From contig NZ_BAAADS010000024.1 in assembly GCF_039522605.1 (NCBI RefSeq), forward strand, positions 1 through 64,000: 64,000 nucleotides of DNA, written 5' to 3'. The first letter of the stretch is position 1. Each line of letters opens with the position of its first letter. The position numbers and the translations under genes were made by a program. The notes below the pieces were generated by a model that was not told the origin of the DNA, ran no database searches, and saw only the letters and a program-made list of their open reading frames with translations. Source of the stretch: Lentibacillus siamensis. GTDB lineage: Bacteria > Bacillota > Bacilli > Bacillales > Amphibacillaceae. This document shows, piece after piece, positions 1 through 9,363 of the stretch.

Positions 1-186
1 GGTGGACTTCGTTAAATCGCTAAGCTAAGAAATTTCTACATTTAACTTGTCCGAATTCTTGACATAAGACCACTAGGAGCAATAGGTCATCTAAGAGGTA
101 TCTGTAAATAATTCAGGTAGAAATAGATATACTGAAAAAGGAAGCGGAAAATAGATATGAAAAAAATTATAAATATATTCCATTAA

Positions 187-220
187 AATGTGTGCAGAAA
201 ACTCTGCACACATTTTTTCT
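187..220 (+). terminator. hairpin with T tract; also a possible activator dyad
   Basis: A 12-bp perfect stem, AATGTGTGCAGA with TCTGCACACATT, has a 4-nt loop and is followed by a T run. It reads as an intrinsic terminator for something left of the window. The same TGTGTGCA/TGCACACA dyad recurs near 4.0 kb and 6.86 kb, so it may double as a binding site. The rest of 1-455 shows no convincing gene; a 71-codon reverse frame there looks accidental. Confidence 0.55.
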
Positions 221-259
221 TGTTCTCTTGATTGTTGATGTAGCAGGATTATTTCCAAT

Positions 260-275
260 TGGCATTAAATTTGCA
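260..275 (+). promoter_or_regulatory. candidate sigma-54 (-24/-12) promoter upstream of the GH97 gene
   Basis: TGGCATT-N4-TTGCA matches the RpoN consensus TGGCAYR-N4-TTGCW. The GG and GC dinucleotides are separated by the required 10 bases. The predicted start is near 285, about 170 nt before the GH97 start codon. A LevR-type sigma-54 activator is encoded just downstream at 4.2 kb, which makes the match more believable than an isolated hit. Confidence 0.5.
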
Positions 276-455
276 CTAATATTTTTAACGTTATTAAACA
301 AAGGAGGGAAAAATCTACATTCTAATAAAGTAGAAGGGTAGAAGAAAACAGTTAGGGGTGGTAATTTGGAAACTCTATACATTAGTCGATGGTGACAAAA
401 CTACTGATGAGAGGATAGGTCATATTGGTATTTAAATATTAGAAGGAGAGAGAAT

Positions 456-3400
456 ATGTTCAATAAAAAGGGTTATACACTGATACTATTTTTAGGATTA
501 AGTTTGATGGTTTCTCTTTCAGTATCGACTGCATTTGCAAGTTCTTCGGAGAGTCCAAATAAAAATGATCATGAAAAGAAGGCGTCAATAAGTTCACCTA
601 ATGGAAAAGTTCATTTGGATTTTGAACTGTCCGAGAATGGTAAACCACATTATGAGCTTTCCTATAAAGGGGAAGAACTTATTGAACCTTCCTCCCTGGG
701 ATTTGAGTTTAAAAATCAGAAGGCGTTAAAAGGCAGCTTTAAGATTGTGAAAACATCTATGAAAACGTTTAATAATACTTGGGAACCCGTATGGGGAGAA
801 AAATCAAAAATAAGAAATCACTACAAGCAATTAACGATTTATTTACAAGAAAAAGAAGCTCCCAATAGAAAAATGAATTTAGTATTTAAGGTTTATAATA
901 ATGGGGTAGGGTTTCGGTATGTCCTGCCCGAACAGGAAAATTTGGATAAAAACATCCGGATTACAGCTGAAAATACGGAATTCAAATTTTCCAGTGACAA
1001 TACCTCCTGGTGGATTCCTAATGACTGGAATAGCTATGAATATAACTATAAGAATACACCGTTAAGTGAAGTAGAAGAAGTTAGTACACCTTTTACAATG
1101 AAAACACCTGAAGGTACTTTCCTTACTGTTCATGAAGCGGCACTTATTGATTATGCTGGCATGGCTTTAAAAAAGGTAGATGGGGAATCAACGACACTGA
1201 AAAGTTATTTAGCCCCATGGCCAAATAGTAATGTCAAGGTTAAGAAGGATGCTTTGCCGGTGAAAACACCGTGGAGAACCATTCAAATAGGAGACGATGC
1301 CGGTGACTTGGTAGAATCTGATATGATTTTAAATCTGAATGAGCCCAGTGCTTTAGAGGATACGTCATGGATTGAACCAATGAAATATATCGGGATTTGG
1401 TGGGAAATGATAAGTGGCGATTCTACTTGGGAATCAGGGCCAAAGCACGGTGCGACAACGGAAAATGCAAAAAAATACATCGATTTCGCTTATAAATATC
1501 TTGATTCTGAAAATCAAAATATTGGTCTGTTAGTTGAAGGATGGAATATAGGATGGGATGGAAATTGGATGGAAAATGGCGATGAATTTAGTTTCACTCA
1601 ACCTTATCCTGACTATAACTTAAAAGAAGTTGTCGAGTATGCGCAAGATCATGGTGTGTCCTATATTATGCACAATGAGACTTCTGGAAACATCATAAAT
1701 TACGAAAAACAAATGGATGAAGCATATGATTTATATCAAGAATTAGGAATTCATGCTATTAAGAGCGGTTACGTAGCCGATAACGGAATGCATAATCCAG
1801 AAGACCAAAGTCACCATGGTCAATATATGGTTAATCATTATTTAGAAGCCGTGAAAAAGGCAGCTAAGCATCAAATAATGATTGATACCCATGAACCAAT
1901 TAAGGGAACCGGCCTCCGTCGTACTTATCCTAATTGGATGAGTCGTGAAGGAGTTAGTGGAATGGAATATGCTGCTTTTGGCGACGATAACAATTTACCT
2001 AAGCATTCGACAATCCTTCCATTTACAAGAATGATGGCTGGACCTATAGATTTTACACCGGGCATATTTGATGTGAAAACGTCAAACAATCCCAATACTA
2101 GAGTCCTTACAACCCGTGCAAAACAATTGGCTTTGTATGTAACAATCAGCAGCGGGGTCCAGATGGTCGCGGATGAACCCAAAAACTATAAAGACGAAGA
2201 CGGAAATATTTTACCAGCCTTTGAATTCATCAAAGATGTTCCAGTTACGTGGGATGACATCATTGTACCGAAAGCTAAAATTGGTGATTATGTCAGCATC
2301 ATCCGCCAAAAAGGAGAAGAATGGTATATCGGAAGTATCACGGATAAGCAAGCGAGAGACTTAGAAATAGATCTCGATTTCTTAGACAAGGGTAAAAAAT
2401 ATGTCGCAGAGATTTACTCGGATGGACCTAACGCGGACTGGAAAACGAACCCGAATCCGGTTTCAATAAAGAAAGCCATTGTGAAGTCCAATGACACATT
2501 CGTTGCGTCTCTTGCAGCTGGGGGCGGGCAGGCCGTCAGAATTTATCCAGCAAGTAAAAAAGAAATAGCAAAACTTCCAAATTATAAAGCAAAGAAAATG
2601 AAGTTGTCTTATACACACGTTCCTGAGTCTATCCAATCAAATGATTCATTTGAAATAAAGGTAAATATTAGAAATAAAGGCAATGTCATCGTTGGAAAAA
2701 ATTTAAAACTGCAAATTGATGGCAAAACAGTCGCAAAAAAGCATGTAAGAGTTGCTCCTGGAGGTACTGAGGAAATCAGATTCACCTATAATAAACTATT
2801 TAAAACCGGTGATCACAGAATCAGTGTAAACGGATTACCTGCTAAAAAGATAACGGTAGAAAAGAAAAAAACAATATTTGAATACAGTAACTTTAGTGTA
2901 TCAGCTCAAGATCAGACAATTACGGCAACAGCTGAAGTCACTAACTTTGGCAGCTATAAAGATGTGGCAGAAGTGCCGCTTTTTATTAATGAAGAATTAG
3001 TCAAGAGGAAGAGGATTGAGGTACCTGCCCAAGCAGGGGGAGGAAGTAAAGATGTGACATTTACTTATTCAACTTCTGACAATATAGGTGTATATAAAGT
3101 GGCCATCGGTAATCTTGAGTCAAAGTTGGCAGCGTTACCTAAAATTGAACTTGCGGGTGGTTGGTTGTTCCACAAAGGGGACAATCTCGACTGGAAAGCA
3201 CCAGGATACGACGATAGCGGGTGGCAAAAAGTAAACCTGCCGGCAAGTTGGGAAGAACACTCTAACTATACGGAAAATAATGTCTATGGCTGGTACCGGA
3301 AGGAGATTTTTATTCCTGAAGAGTGGAAAGGTCATTCATTGAAGGTAACTTTAGGAAAAATTGATGATATGGACGCGACCTATTTTAATGGCCAAAAGAT

Positions 3401-3863
3401 TGGCCAATCTGGAAAGTTTCCAACTGGGGATGGTTGGGACGGAGCGAAAACGGCTTGGAATCAAATGAGGGAATATACTATTCCAGCTGATACTATAAAA
3501 TACGGCCAGAATAATGTTATTAGTATTAGGGTATTTGATGGTACAGGTGGAGGCGGAATATATAGTGGACCGATTAAATCTATTAAGTTAGTTTCGGAAA
3601 CAACTGCAACTAACTTGAAAATGCTTGTTCAGCGTTACAAGGAAACCGGTGAATTCGCAAATGACCGTGTTGCCCGTTCTTTACGCATTCACCTGGTTAC
3701 AGTGAGCCGTTACGAAGAAAATGGTTCAGCTGAAAAAGTTGTTAAACACATGAAAGGTTTTAAACGTTTGCTGGACCATCAAAAAGGAAATGATTTGATT
3801 TCTGAGAAAGCCTATAAGGTTCTCAAGGCTGATGCTGACTACCTGATTAAGAAGTGGCAATAG
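456..3863 (+). CDS. secreted GH97-family glycoside hydrolase with FIMAH domain
   Basis: A 1135-residue exported glycosidase. The signal peptide ends near residue 28 (AFA|SS). The GH97 N-terminal, TIM-barrel and C-terminal domains occupy roughly residues 40-705. Two CARDB-like beta domains follow (about 712-893), then a GH2-type jelly-roll sugar-binding domain (about 895-1048) and a FIMAH domain (1053-1135). E408 (HNETSG), E480 (DTHEP), E498 (REG) and E504 (MEY) have the same relative spacing as E439/E508/E526/E532 of Bacteroides SusB, as I recall those numbers. That predicts the inverting, alpha-glucosidase-like subgroup. Most GH97 enzymes are from Bacteroidetes and much shorter; this multidomain secreted Gram-positive form is unusual. 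The start has a clear GAAGGAGAG ribosome site. It likely feeds the PTS encoded downstream; the exact substrate is unknown. Confidence 0.88.
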   Translation: MFNKKGYTLILFLGLSLMVSLSVSTAFASSSESPNKNDHEKKASISSPNGKVHLDFELSENGKPHYELSYKGEELIEPSSLGFEFKNQKALKGSFKIVKTSMKTFNNTWEPVWGEKSKIRNHYKQLTIYLQEKEAPNRKMNLVFKVYNNGVGFRYVLPEQENLDKNIRITAENTEFKFSSDNTSWWIPNDWNSYEYNYKNTPLSEVEEVSTPFTMKTPEGTFLTVHEAALIDYAGMALKKVDGESTTLKSYLAPWPNSNVKVKKDALPVKTPWRTIQIGDDAGDLVESDMILNLNEPSALEDTSWIEPMKYIGIWWEMISGDSTWESGPKHGATTENAKKYIDFAYKYLDSENQNIGLLVEGWNIGWDGNWMENGDEFSFTQPYPDYNLKEVVEYAQDHGVSYIMHNETSGNIINYEKQMDEAYDLYQELGIHAIKSGYVADNGMHNPEDQSHHGQYMVNHYLEAVKKAAKHQIMIDTHEPIKGTGLRRTYPNWMSREGVSGMEYAAFGDDNNLPKHSTILPFTRMMAGPIDFTPGIFDVKTSNNPNTRVLTTRAKQLALYVTISSGVQMVADEPKNYKDEDGNILPAFEFIKDVPVTWDDIIVPKAKIGDYVSIIRQKGEEWYIGSITDKQARDLEIDLDFLDKGKKYVAEIYSDGPNADWKTNPNPVSIKKAIVKSNDTFVASLAAGGGQAVRIYPASKKEIAKLPNYKAKKMKLSYTHVPESIQSNDSFEIKVNIRNKGNVIVGKNLKLQIDGKTVAKKHVRVAPGGTEEIRFTYNKLFKTGDHRISVNGLPAKKITVEKKKTIFEYSNFSVSAQDQTITATAEVTNFGSYKDVAEVPLFINEELVKRKRIEVPAQAGGGSKDVTFTYSTSDNIGVYKVAIGNLESKLAALPKIELAGGWLFHKGDNLDWKAPGYDDSGWQKVNLPASWEEHSNYTENNVYGWYRKEIFIPEEWKGHSLKVTLGKIDDMDATYFNGQKIGQSGKFPTGDGWDGAKTAWNQMREYTIPADTIKYGQNNVISIRVFDGTGGGGIYSGPIKSIKLVSETTATNLKMLVQRYKETGEFANDRVARSLRIHLVTVSRYEENGSAEKVVKHMKGFKRLLDHQKGNDLISEKAYKVLKADADYLIKKWQ

Positions 3864-3992
3864 ATTTCTTAAGGGTGATACAAGGTAATAACTCCCTGTG
3901 GCAGGCGATGTCTTGTCACAGGGAATCCAAACAAATACGGGACGATGAAGCAGCGAAGATATGCCTTCCTTTTAATATGCCAGCTTCGCTTT

Positions 3993-4030
3993 TAAAATGT
4001 GTGTAAAACTTCTGCGCACATTTTCTTTTA
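3993..4030 (+). terminator. terminator-like dyad after the GH97 gene
   Basis: AAAATGTGTGTA pairs imperfectly with TGCGCACATTTT, followed by CTTTT. It is related in sequence to the hairpins at 187 and 6849. Elsewhere in the gap 3864-4212 an 8-bp stem (TCCCTGTG/CACAGGGA, 3893-3924) is visible. A weak AT-rich promoter region (TAAAAT near 4163) precedes the activator gene. Confidence 0.5.
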
Positions 4031-4212
4031 AAAAAGCGTAATTTGCGGTCCCGATTATTGTTAGCTAACCAGGGGTCGCTGAATAAATAAAATTCCCTGT
4101 TATCACAAGGATTTTAAAGGTTTTTATCGAATATGTTTGTATGCATTTTCGGACTTTTCTGCTAAAATGAAACGTGGACTATAACTAACAAACGAACGGG
4201 GATCAGCATACT

Positions 4213-6849
4213 ATGAGTCGCATGATGGATATTTATAAACAGCTCGGTAAAGCAGGCGAAAACGGACTTAGTGCCGGTGACATCGGAGAACAACTGGATA
4301 TCGACCGTTCAACCGCCAGCCGTTATTTAAATGACCTGGTAAAAGCAAATAAAGCCGTGAAAATTTCAGGCAAGCCGGTAAAGTACGCATTTAAAGTATC
4401 CGTCCCTAATCAATCTGCAGGTACAGATGTGATTGGAGCCGGCGATAGTCTGCAGCCTATTTTGCAAACAGGTATGGCAGCCTTTTTGTATCCGTCAAGA
4501 CCACTGCCAATTTTGCTGACAGGTGAAACAGGCACAGGTAAATCCTACTTAGCAGAAACGTTGTCGGAAATGGCAATCGAAAAGTCGAAAGATAAAAAAG
4601 AAGCACCATTTATTGCTTTTAATTGTGCTGATTATGCACAGAATGTTGAATTGCTTGTTGGACAGATTTTCGGGATTAAAGAAGGTGCATTTACCGGTGC
4701 TGCCAGGGATAAAAAAGGGTTGGTCGAACAGGCAAATGGCGGGGTTCTTTTTCTTGACGAAATCCATCGTCTCCCGCCATCTGGACAGGAAATGTTATTT
4801 TATCTTATGGATAAGGGTGTTTATCGCCGGCTGGGTGAGGCGACACAGGAACGCACTGCTAACATAGCTTTAATCGGTGCCACTACGGAGGATTCCCAAG
4901 ATTACTTGCTATCAACACTATGGCGACGTTTTTCCGTTAAGTTAAATATTCCGCCACTCCGGGAACGAACCATCGCTGAGCGAGAGGCGCTGGTTGAATA
5001 TTTTCTAGCTGAAGAAGCCGCGAAAATGAACACATCCTTGGCCATTGAGGATAATTGTCATGATGCATTTTTGACGTATAATTGCCCGGGGAATATTGGT
5101 CAATTGAAAAGTGATATACAGATTGTCTGTGCCCGTGCTTACTTACGGTATATCAATGGGGAAGATGAGAAAGTTGTTATAAAAATGGAAGATTTCCCAG
5201 GTGAAGGTACTCCATCAGCTAAAGGGGAGCTGCAGGCTGTTCAGATGATTGAAGCGAAGAAATCGGGGGGAAAAGCCGCCTTCTCATTTCCGAATATATA
5301 TCAGCGATTGGACAGGTCAGATGAAAATGAAAATGAAGATTCACAAACTGTTGTACTGAATTATATTCGGGATCTGACCGATAAGTATCAGCAGCCGGGT
5401 GGCCCGCAACAGGGGTGGCAAAAACTAATTGGCGATGACTTGTTATCCGCTTTAAAAAAGGCGGCGAACCAGTTAAAAGACAATCCGTCTGTAACTATTC
5501 ATGAAAATCAGCTGTATGTCATTGGGCTGCATTTGCAAAATTACCGCAACCATTTGAAGGGGGATGTGGCCAAAGCCCCGATACCGGTAATGGTTCATCC
5601 AAATACAGCCTATCGTCAAGCGGCAAATCAGCTTGCTGAATACTTACAGAAATCTATTGGAATGAAGTTACCGACAGAAGAAGTCGAATTGATTGCACAT
5701 TTTTTGACACCTGACCAGCAGTATCAGCGGGAAGCGTCCCGTGAACAATCCATAGCAGTCATTCTGGTGACTCATGGGAAAACAACGGCATCATCCATGG
5801 CAGAGGTAACAAACTATTTGCTTGGAAGTAATGTTATCCATGCGGTTGATATGCCGCTGAACATCTCTGCCACTGACACGTACGAACGGGTCAAACATAA
5901 GATAAATGGGCTGAAACATACTAAAGGGGCACTAATACTCGTTGATATTGGTTCATTAATTACGATGGGTGATGCAATCAAGCATGAACTGGATGTACCA
6001 ATCAAAACGCTATCAAGTGTGAATTTGCCTATGATTTTGGAGGCTGGCAGGAAATCATTAACTTCCGATCAGACATTGGATGATGTGTATGATGCAGCAA
6101 AAAAAGCCATGTTTGCATTTATGGAAAAAGAACAGGAATCGGCAAATATTAAAAAGAAACGGCTGATTGCTACGGTATGCTTTACAGGTGAGGGTGCGGC
6201 GCAATTACTTGAGTCCTGGATTGAAAACCAGCTTTCCACATTTGATCAGGATGTGTTAATCCGCACGGTGCGAATCGATCCCAGTACGAAAGATACATCA
6301 GTTCTTGATGATTTAAAAAGCTACTATGAAGTAATTGCAATTATTGGGACTGTACCGGTTTCCATTGATGGTATTCCATATATTCCGGCTTGGGAACTGC
6401 TGCAGCAGGAGGGAATTTCCCGGATGCTGAAACTGCTGGAGATCACCCGGCAGTCAAAAATTCCTTCGGTGGAAGAAGATGTTTCAACGGAGGAACTTTA
6501 TGATCTGATTGTTCAGGGGCTTGGCGAAATTGTTACTTATGTTAACCCGAAAACCATTGCAGGAATTTTAAATAACCACATTCCTCCAATCCGTGACTAT
6601 TATAGCTGGGACACAAACAGGGAACTGGGCATGTGGATGCATCTCAGTGTGTTAGTTGATCGGATTATTTCGGTTCGTGTAAAGGGGACCTTGGAGCAGT
6701 ATATTTCTTCATTTCCAATTGATAACACGACGGCACTTATAGCTAAGGAACATAAGCTTTGGAATCCGCTTTTCCATAAAATCGAAGAAGCGTTTCAGGT
6801 CAAATTTACAAATGAAATAAAAAAAGAATTAGTTAAGCTTTCCCGATAA
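4213..6849 (+). CDS. levR-like: LevR-type sigma-54-dependent activator with PTS regulation domains
   Basis: An 878-residue transcriptional activator. An N-terminal helix-turn-helix spans residues 1-60. The AAA+ sigma-54 interaction domain follows, with Walker A GETGTGKS (104-111), the GAFTGA loop that contacts sigma-54 (158-163) and Walker B FLDEIH near 182. After it come a PRD (about 400-510), a mannose-EIIA-like domain with the phosphorylatable His in VTHGK (H521), an EIIB-like stretch and a second PRD (about 770-870). There is no receiver domain. This is the LevR/ManR/CelR architecture, in which PTS phosphorylation reports sugar flux and activity is controlled through the PRDs. The next operon starts with a sigma-54 promoter and encodes PTS IIB/IIC/IIA, its obvious target. 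Confidence 0.9.
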   Translation: MSRMMDIYKQLGKAGENGLSAGDIGEQLDIDRSTASRYLNDLVKANKAVKISGKPVKYAFKVSVPNQSAGTDVIGAGDSLQPILQTGMAAFLYPSRPLPILLTGETGTGKSYLAETLSEMAIEKSKDKKEAPFIAFNCADYAQNVELLVGQIFGIKEGAFTGAARDKKGLVEQANGGVLFLDEIHRLPPSGQEMLFYLMDKGVYRRLGEATQERTANIALIGATTEDSQDYLLSTLWRRFSVKLNIPPLRERTIAEREALVEYFLAEEAAKMNTSLAIEDNCHDAFLTYNCPGNIGQLKSDIQIVCARAYLRYINGEDEKVVIKMEDFPGEGTPSAKGELQAVQMIEAKKSGGKAAFSFPNIYQRLDRSDENENEDSQTVVLNYIRDLTDKYQQPGGPQQGWQKLIGDDLLSALKKAANQLKDNPSVTIHENQLYVIGLHLQNYRNHLKGDVAKAPIPVMVHPNTAYRQAANQLAEYLQKSIGMKLPTEEVELIAHFLTPDQQYQREASREQSIAVILVTHGKTTASSMAEVTNYLLGSNVIHAVDMPLNISATDTYERVKHKINGLKHTKGALILVDIGSLITMGDAIKHELDVPIKTLSSVNLPMILEAGRKSLTSDQTLDDVYDAAKKAMFAFMEKEQESANIKKKRLIATVCFTGEGAAQLLESWIENQLSTFDQDVLIRTVRIDPSTKDTSVLDDLKSYYEVIAIIGTVPVSIDGIPYIPAWELLQQEGISRMLKLLEITRQSKIPSVEEDVSTEELYDLIVQGLGEIVTYVNPKTIAGILNNHIPPIRDYYSWDTNRELGMWMHLSVLVDRIISVRVKGTLEQYISSFPIDNTTALIAKEHKLWNPLFHKIEEAFQVKFTNEIKKELVKLSR

Positions 6850-6884
6850 TGTGTGCAAATAGTATTGCACACATTATTTTTTTG
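6848..6884 (+). terminator. terminator/dyad between the activator and PTS operon
   Basis: TGTGTGCA-N8-TGCACACA is followed by a T-rich run, directly at the activator stop codon. The dyad core is the same as at 187-214, and it lies about 140 bp upstream of the predicted sigma-54 start. It may therefore serve both as terminator and as upstream activator site. Confidence 0.55.
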
Positions 6885-6914
6885 TGTTTTTTTACAAACT
6901 TATAAAAACATTTT

Positions 6915-6960
6915 GTTCACCGAAATACTGAACTTATGGCACTTTTCTGCTTGTAAGTGC
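6915..6960. promoter_or_regulatory. two inverted repeats, candidate enhancer sites
   Basis: GTTCA-N9-TGAAC (6915-6933) and GCACTT-N10-AAGTGC (6939-6960) lie 40-90 bp upstream of the -24/-12 promoter, where sigma-54 activators bind. Assignment to the neighbouring LevR-type protein is inference. Confidence 0.3.
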
Positions 6961-6975
6961 AGCCATCATTTATGT

Positions 6976-6991
6976 TGGCATGTTTTTTGCA
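6976..6991 (+). promoter_or_regulatory. sigma-54 (-24/-12) promoter of the PTS operon
   Basis: TGGCATG-N4-TTGCA matches the RpoN consensus, with GG at 6977-6978 and GC at 6989-6990. The predicted start is near 7001. It lies between the sigma-54 activator gene and the operon it is expected to control. Confidence 0.8.
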
Positions 6992-7086
6992 TAAATATAT
7001 ATGGTTGCGCGATGGTTATCCTTTCCTGTTATGTGTAACCGGAAGTATAGAAGGTAAAAACGTTGGATTAAAAAGGGGGGATTAAA

Positions 7087-7308
7087 ATGAAAAGGTTTTT
7101 ATTTATATATGGACTTGTATTTTCAATGATTTGGATTGGTTATGGACTGTATTCTGTATTCACCAATCAGCCATCCGCTAATCTGATTCTGGGATTCGGT
7201 ATAGCCTTTTCGGTCGTTATTTGTGCCGCAACTTGGTTTTCCTATTGGTTGATGGGGCACTATCAGAAAATTGATGCCATGGCAAAAAGAATTCTTGCCA
7301 AAAACTAA
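7087..7308 (+). CDS. small two-helix membrane protein of the PTS operon
   Basis: A 73-residue protein with two hydrophobic helices (about 3-25 and 31-54) and a basic C-terminal tail. The AAAAGGGGGG ribosome site is strong. It is the first gene after the sigma-54 promoter and sits 24 bp before the IIB gene. I do not recognise the family. A role as accessory subunit or stabiliser of the IIC permease is only suggested by position. Confidence 0.7.
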   Translation: MKRFLFIYGLVFSMIWIGYGLYSVFTNQPSANLILGFGIAFSVVICAATWFSYWLMGHYQKIDAMAKRILAKN

Positions 7309-7332
7309 TACAATTAAAAGGAGAGATTCCAT

Positions 7333-7647
7333 ATGAAATTAATTATTTTATGTAGCTGGGGTGCTACGTCAAGTCAGTTGGCTAAAAAAGTACAGGAAGC
7401 AGCAGAAAAAAAAGGGATAGACCTTGAGGCATTCGCAGGGGGTACAGGTGAATTCAAACAAAAAGCGAGCGAATATGACGTCGCTTTATTGGAGCCACAA
7501 GTACGCCATCTGAAAAAGGAGGTAACCAAGGTAGCAGAACAGCATAGCATTCCGGTTGAACTGGTTGACCAGCGTGCATTTGCATTAATGGACGGCGATA
7601 AGGTGCTTGATCAAGCACTGAACATGATAAAGGGGGATCAACAATGA
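7333..7647 (+). CDS. PTS lactose/cellobiose-family IIB component
   Basis: A 104-residue cytoplasmic phosphocarrier. The N-terminal strand ends in LCSWGATSS, with the phosphorylated cysteine at C7 followed by the family P-loop-like turn. It accepts phosphate from IIA and passes it to the sugar during transport through IIC. The AAAAGGAGAG ribosome site is good. The stop codon overlaps the IIC start (ATGA), implying translational coupling. Confidence 0.92.
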   Translation: MKLIILCSWGATSSQLAKKVQEAAEKKGIDLEAFAGGTGEFKQKASEYDVALLEPQVRHLKKEVTKVAEQHSIPVELVDQRAFALMDGDKVLDQALNMIKGDQQ

Positions 7648-8951
7648 ATTTAGCACAATGGCTTGAAGATCACCTGATGGAACCATTGGGTAAGATAGCG
7701 CAAAACAAATATTTGCAGGCAATTCGTGATGCATTCGTTATTTTTGCGTTACCGGTTATTATTACCGGGGCGGTTTTCCTGATTATCGCGAACCCGCCAA
7801 CCTCACTGGACTGGGGGATTATAAACGCTTGGGAAGATGCGGTTAAGCCGATTCAGGCACAGCTGTTATTTCCATTCAATCTGACTTTTGGGTTAATGGC
7901 AATGACTGTTGCGTTTGGTGTCGGGTACAGTCTGGCAATCCGGGAAGATATGGATGCCGTTATGGCAGGTATCCTCTCCATGTTGGCATTTTTCATGACT
8001 GCATTTCCGGTAACAGATATTACGCAAGTGCCATTTGGAGAAATTTTAAATTATCTTGGTGGACAGGGATTATTTGTAGCAATTATTTTAGGTATAGTCA
8101 CTACCGAACTCATGCGTTTTCTTATCAATAAAGGTGTGGCTTTTGAAATGCCCGCGGGTGTACCGCCGTATGTGATGCGAACCTTCAGAGCGCTTGTTCC
8201 ATTCATGATTATTTTGCCGTTGGTTTGGATATTGGCCTGGATTGTTTGGGAAAACTTTGGAAAAACAATTCCACAATTGGTATTGGACCTGTTCAGTCCG
8301 CTAGTAGCAGCATCCAACTCTTACTGGGCAGCACTTGGTATGATTTTAGTAATGCTTGTACTTTGGTCCATTGGTATTCATGGAATGAACGTTGTGTCTT
8401 CAGTGGCATACCCGTTTTGGATGACACAGCTTGCTGCAAATGCTGACGCTGTGGAAGCTGGGGAAAAAGCAACTGGTATCGTAACAGAGCCCTTCTTCCA
8501 CATGTTTACACATATTGGTGGTTCCGGTGCAACACTTGGTCTGGTGATTTTCATGCTGTTCTCGGCATCTGTTCAGCTAAAACAGGTTGGCCGAACAGCA
8601 ATTATTCCGTCATTGTTCAATATAAACGAACCGGTTATCTTTGGGGTACCAATTGTGTTGAACCCGATATTGATTATTCCGTTTGTATTAGGTCCGGTCA
8701 TTATCGTAACCATCAACTATATTCTGTTTGCCACCGGTGTAATGCCTCCAGTGGTTGTTCAGCCACCATTTACAGTGCCTATTTTCTTTGGCGGATTTAT
8801 CGCAACTGGCGGATCTGTGATAGCGGGACTTGTTCAAATCATGAACGCGATTATCGCTGCCGTTATTTACTATCCATTTTTTAAGCGGTATGAAAAACAA
8901 CTTGTTGATGAAGAAAGTTCATATAACGATGCAGAACCGGCAAACAGCTAG
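7644..8951 (+). CDS. PTS lactose/cellobiose-family IIC permease
   Basis: A 435-residue polytopic membrane protein with about ten hydrophobic segments. It carries family signatures such as GIHGMNVVSSV (about 233-243) and SLFNINEPVIFGVPIVLNP (about 320-338). It forms the sugar channel of the PTS. The start overlaps the IIB stop by 4 nt. The sugar cannot be read from sequence. Oligosaccharides released by the upstream GH97 enzyme are the natural guess. Confidence 0.92.
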   Translation: MNLAQWLEDHLMEPLGKIAQNKYLQAIRDAFVIFALPVIITGAVFLIIANPPTSLDWGIINAWEDAVKPIQAQLLFPFNLTFGLMAMTVAFGVGYSLAIREDMDAVMAGILSMLAFFMTAFPVTDITQVPFGEILNYLGGQGLFVAIILGIVTTELMRFLINKGVAFEMPAGVPPYVMRTFRALVPFMIILPLVWILAWIVWENFGKTIPQLVLDLFSPLVAASNSYWAALGMILVMLVLWSIGIHGMNVVSSVAYPFWMTQLAANADAVEAGEKATGIVTEPFFHMFTHIGGSGATLGLVIFMLFSASVQLKQVGRTAIIPSLFNINEPVIFGVPIVLNPILIIPFVLGPVIIVTINYILFATGVMPPVVVQPPFTVPIFFGGFIATGGSVIAGLVQIMNAIIAAVIYYPFFKRYEKQLVDEESSYNDAEPANS

Positions 8952-8966
8952 AGAGGGGTCAGCAAA

Positions 8967-9296
8967 ATGAATTATGAAGAAATAATGATGCAGCTTATTT
9001 TACATGGCGGAAACGCCCGTGGTGCGGCATATGAAGCATTAAACGAGGCTGAAGAATACAATTTTGAAGAAGCTGAAAAACTGCTTGAAGAAGCGAATGA
9101 GGAATTTTTAAAAGGACATCAATATCAGACAGAGCTGATTCAAAGTGATGACGAAGAAGCACCAAACTTCTTTATGATTCATGCACAGGATCACGTCATG
9201 ACAGCACAAGCTGAATTGCAATTGGTTAAGCGGATGATTACCCAATTGAAAATGACACAGAAACTTGAACAGCGGATTGAAAAACTGGAACAATAA
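8967..9296 (+). CDS. PTS lactose/cellobiose-family IIA component
   Basis: A 109-residue all-helical phosphocarrier of the LacF/CelC type. The HAQDH motif gives H72 as the expected phosphorylation site and D75 as the trimer metal ligand, by analogy with H78/D81 of staphylococcal/lactococcal IIA-Lac. An AGAGAGGGG ribosome site lies 15 bp after the IIC stop. It takes phosphate from HPr and donates it to IIB. Confidence 0.92.
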   Translation: MNYEEIMMQLILHGGNARGAAYEALNEAEEYNFEEAEKLLEEANEEFLKGHQYQTELIQSDDEEAPNFFMIHAQDHVMTAQAELQLVKRMITQLKMTQKLEQRIEKLEQ

Positions 9297-9363
9297 AAGT
9301 ATTTCAATGATACTGCCTCACATCACGGATGTTAGGCAGTATTTGTATGGGAGGGCTAGAAAA

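Noticed and set aside
3893..3924. Riboswitch in the gap after the GH97 gene
   Set aside because: Only a simple 8-bp stem is seen, with no known riboswitch core, and it is behind the gene rather than in a leader.
6853..7038. 61-codon frame covering the sigma-54 promoter region
   Set aside because: It has no ribosome site and overlaps the terminator hairpin and -24/-12 promoter.
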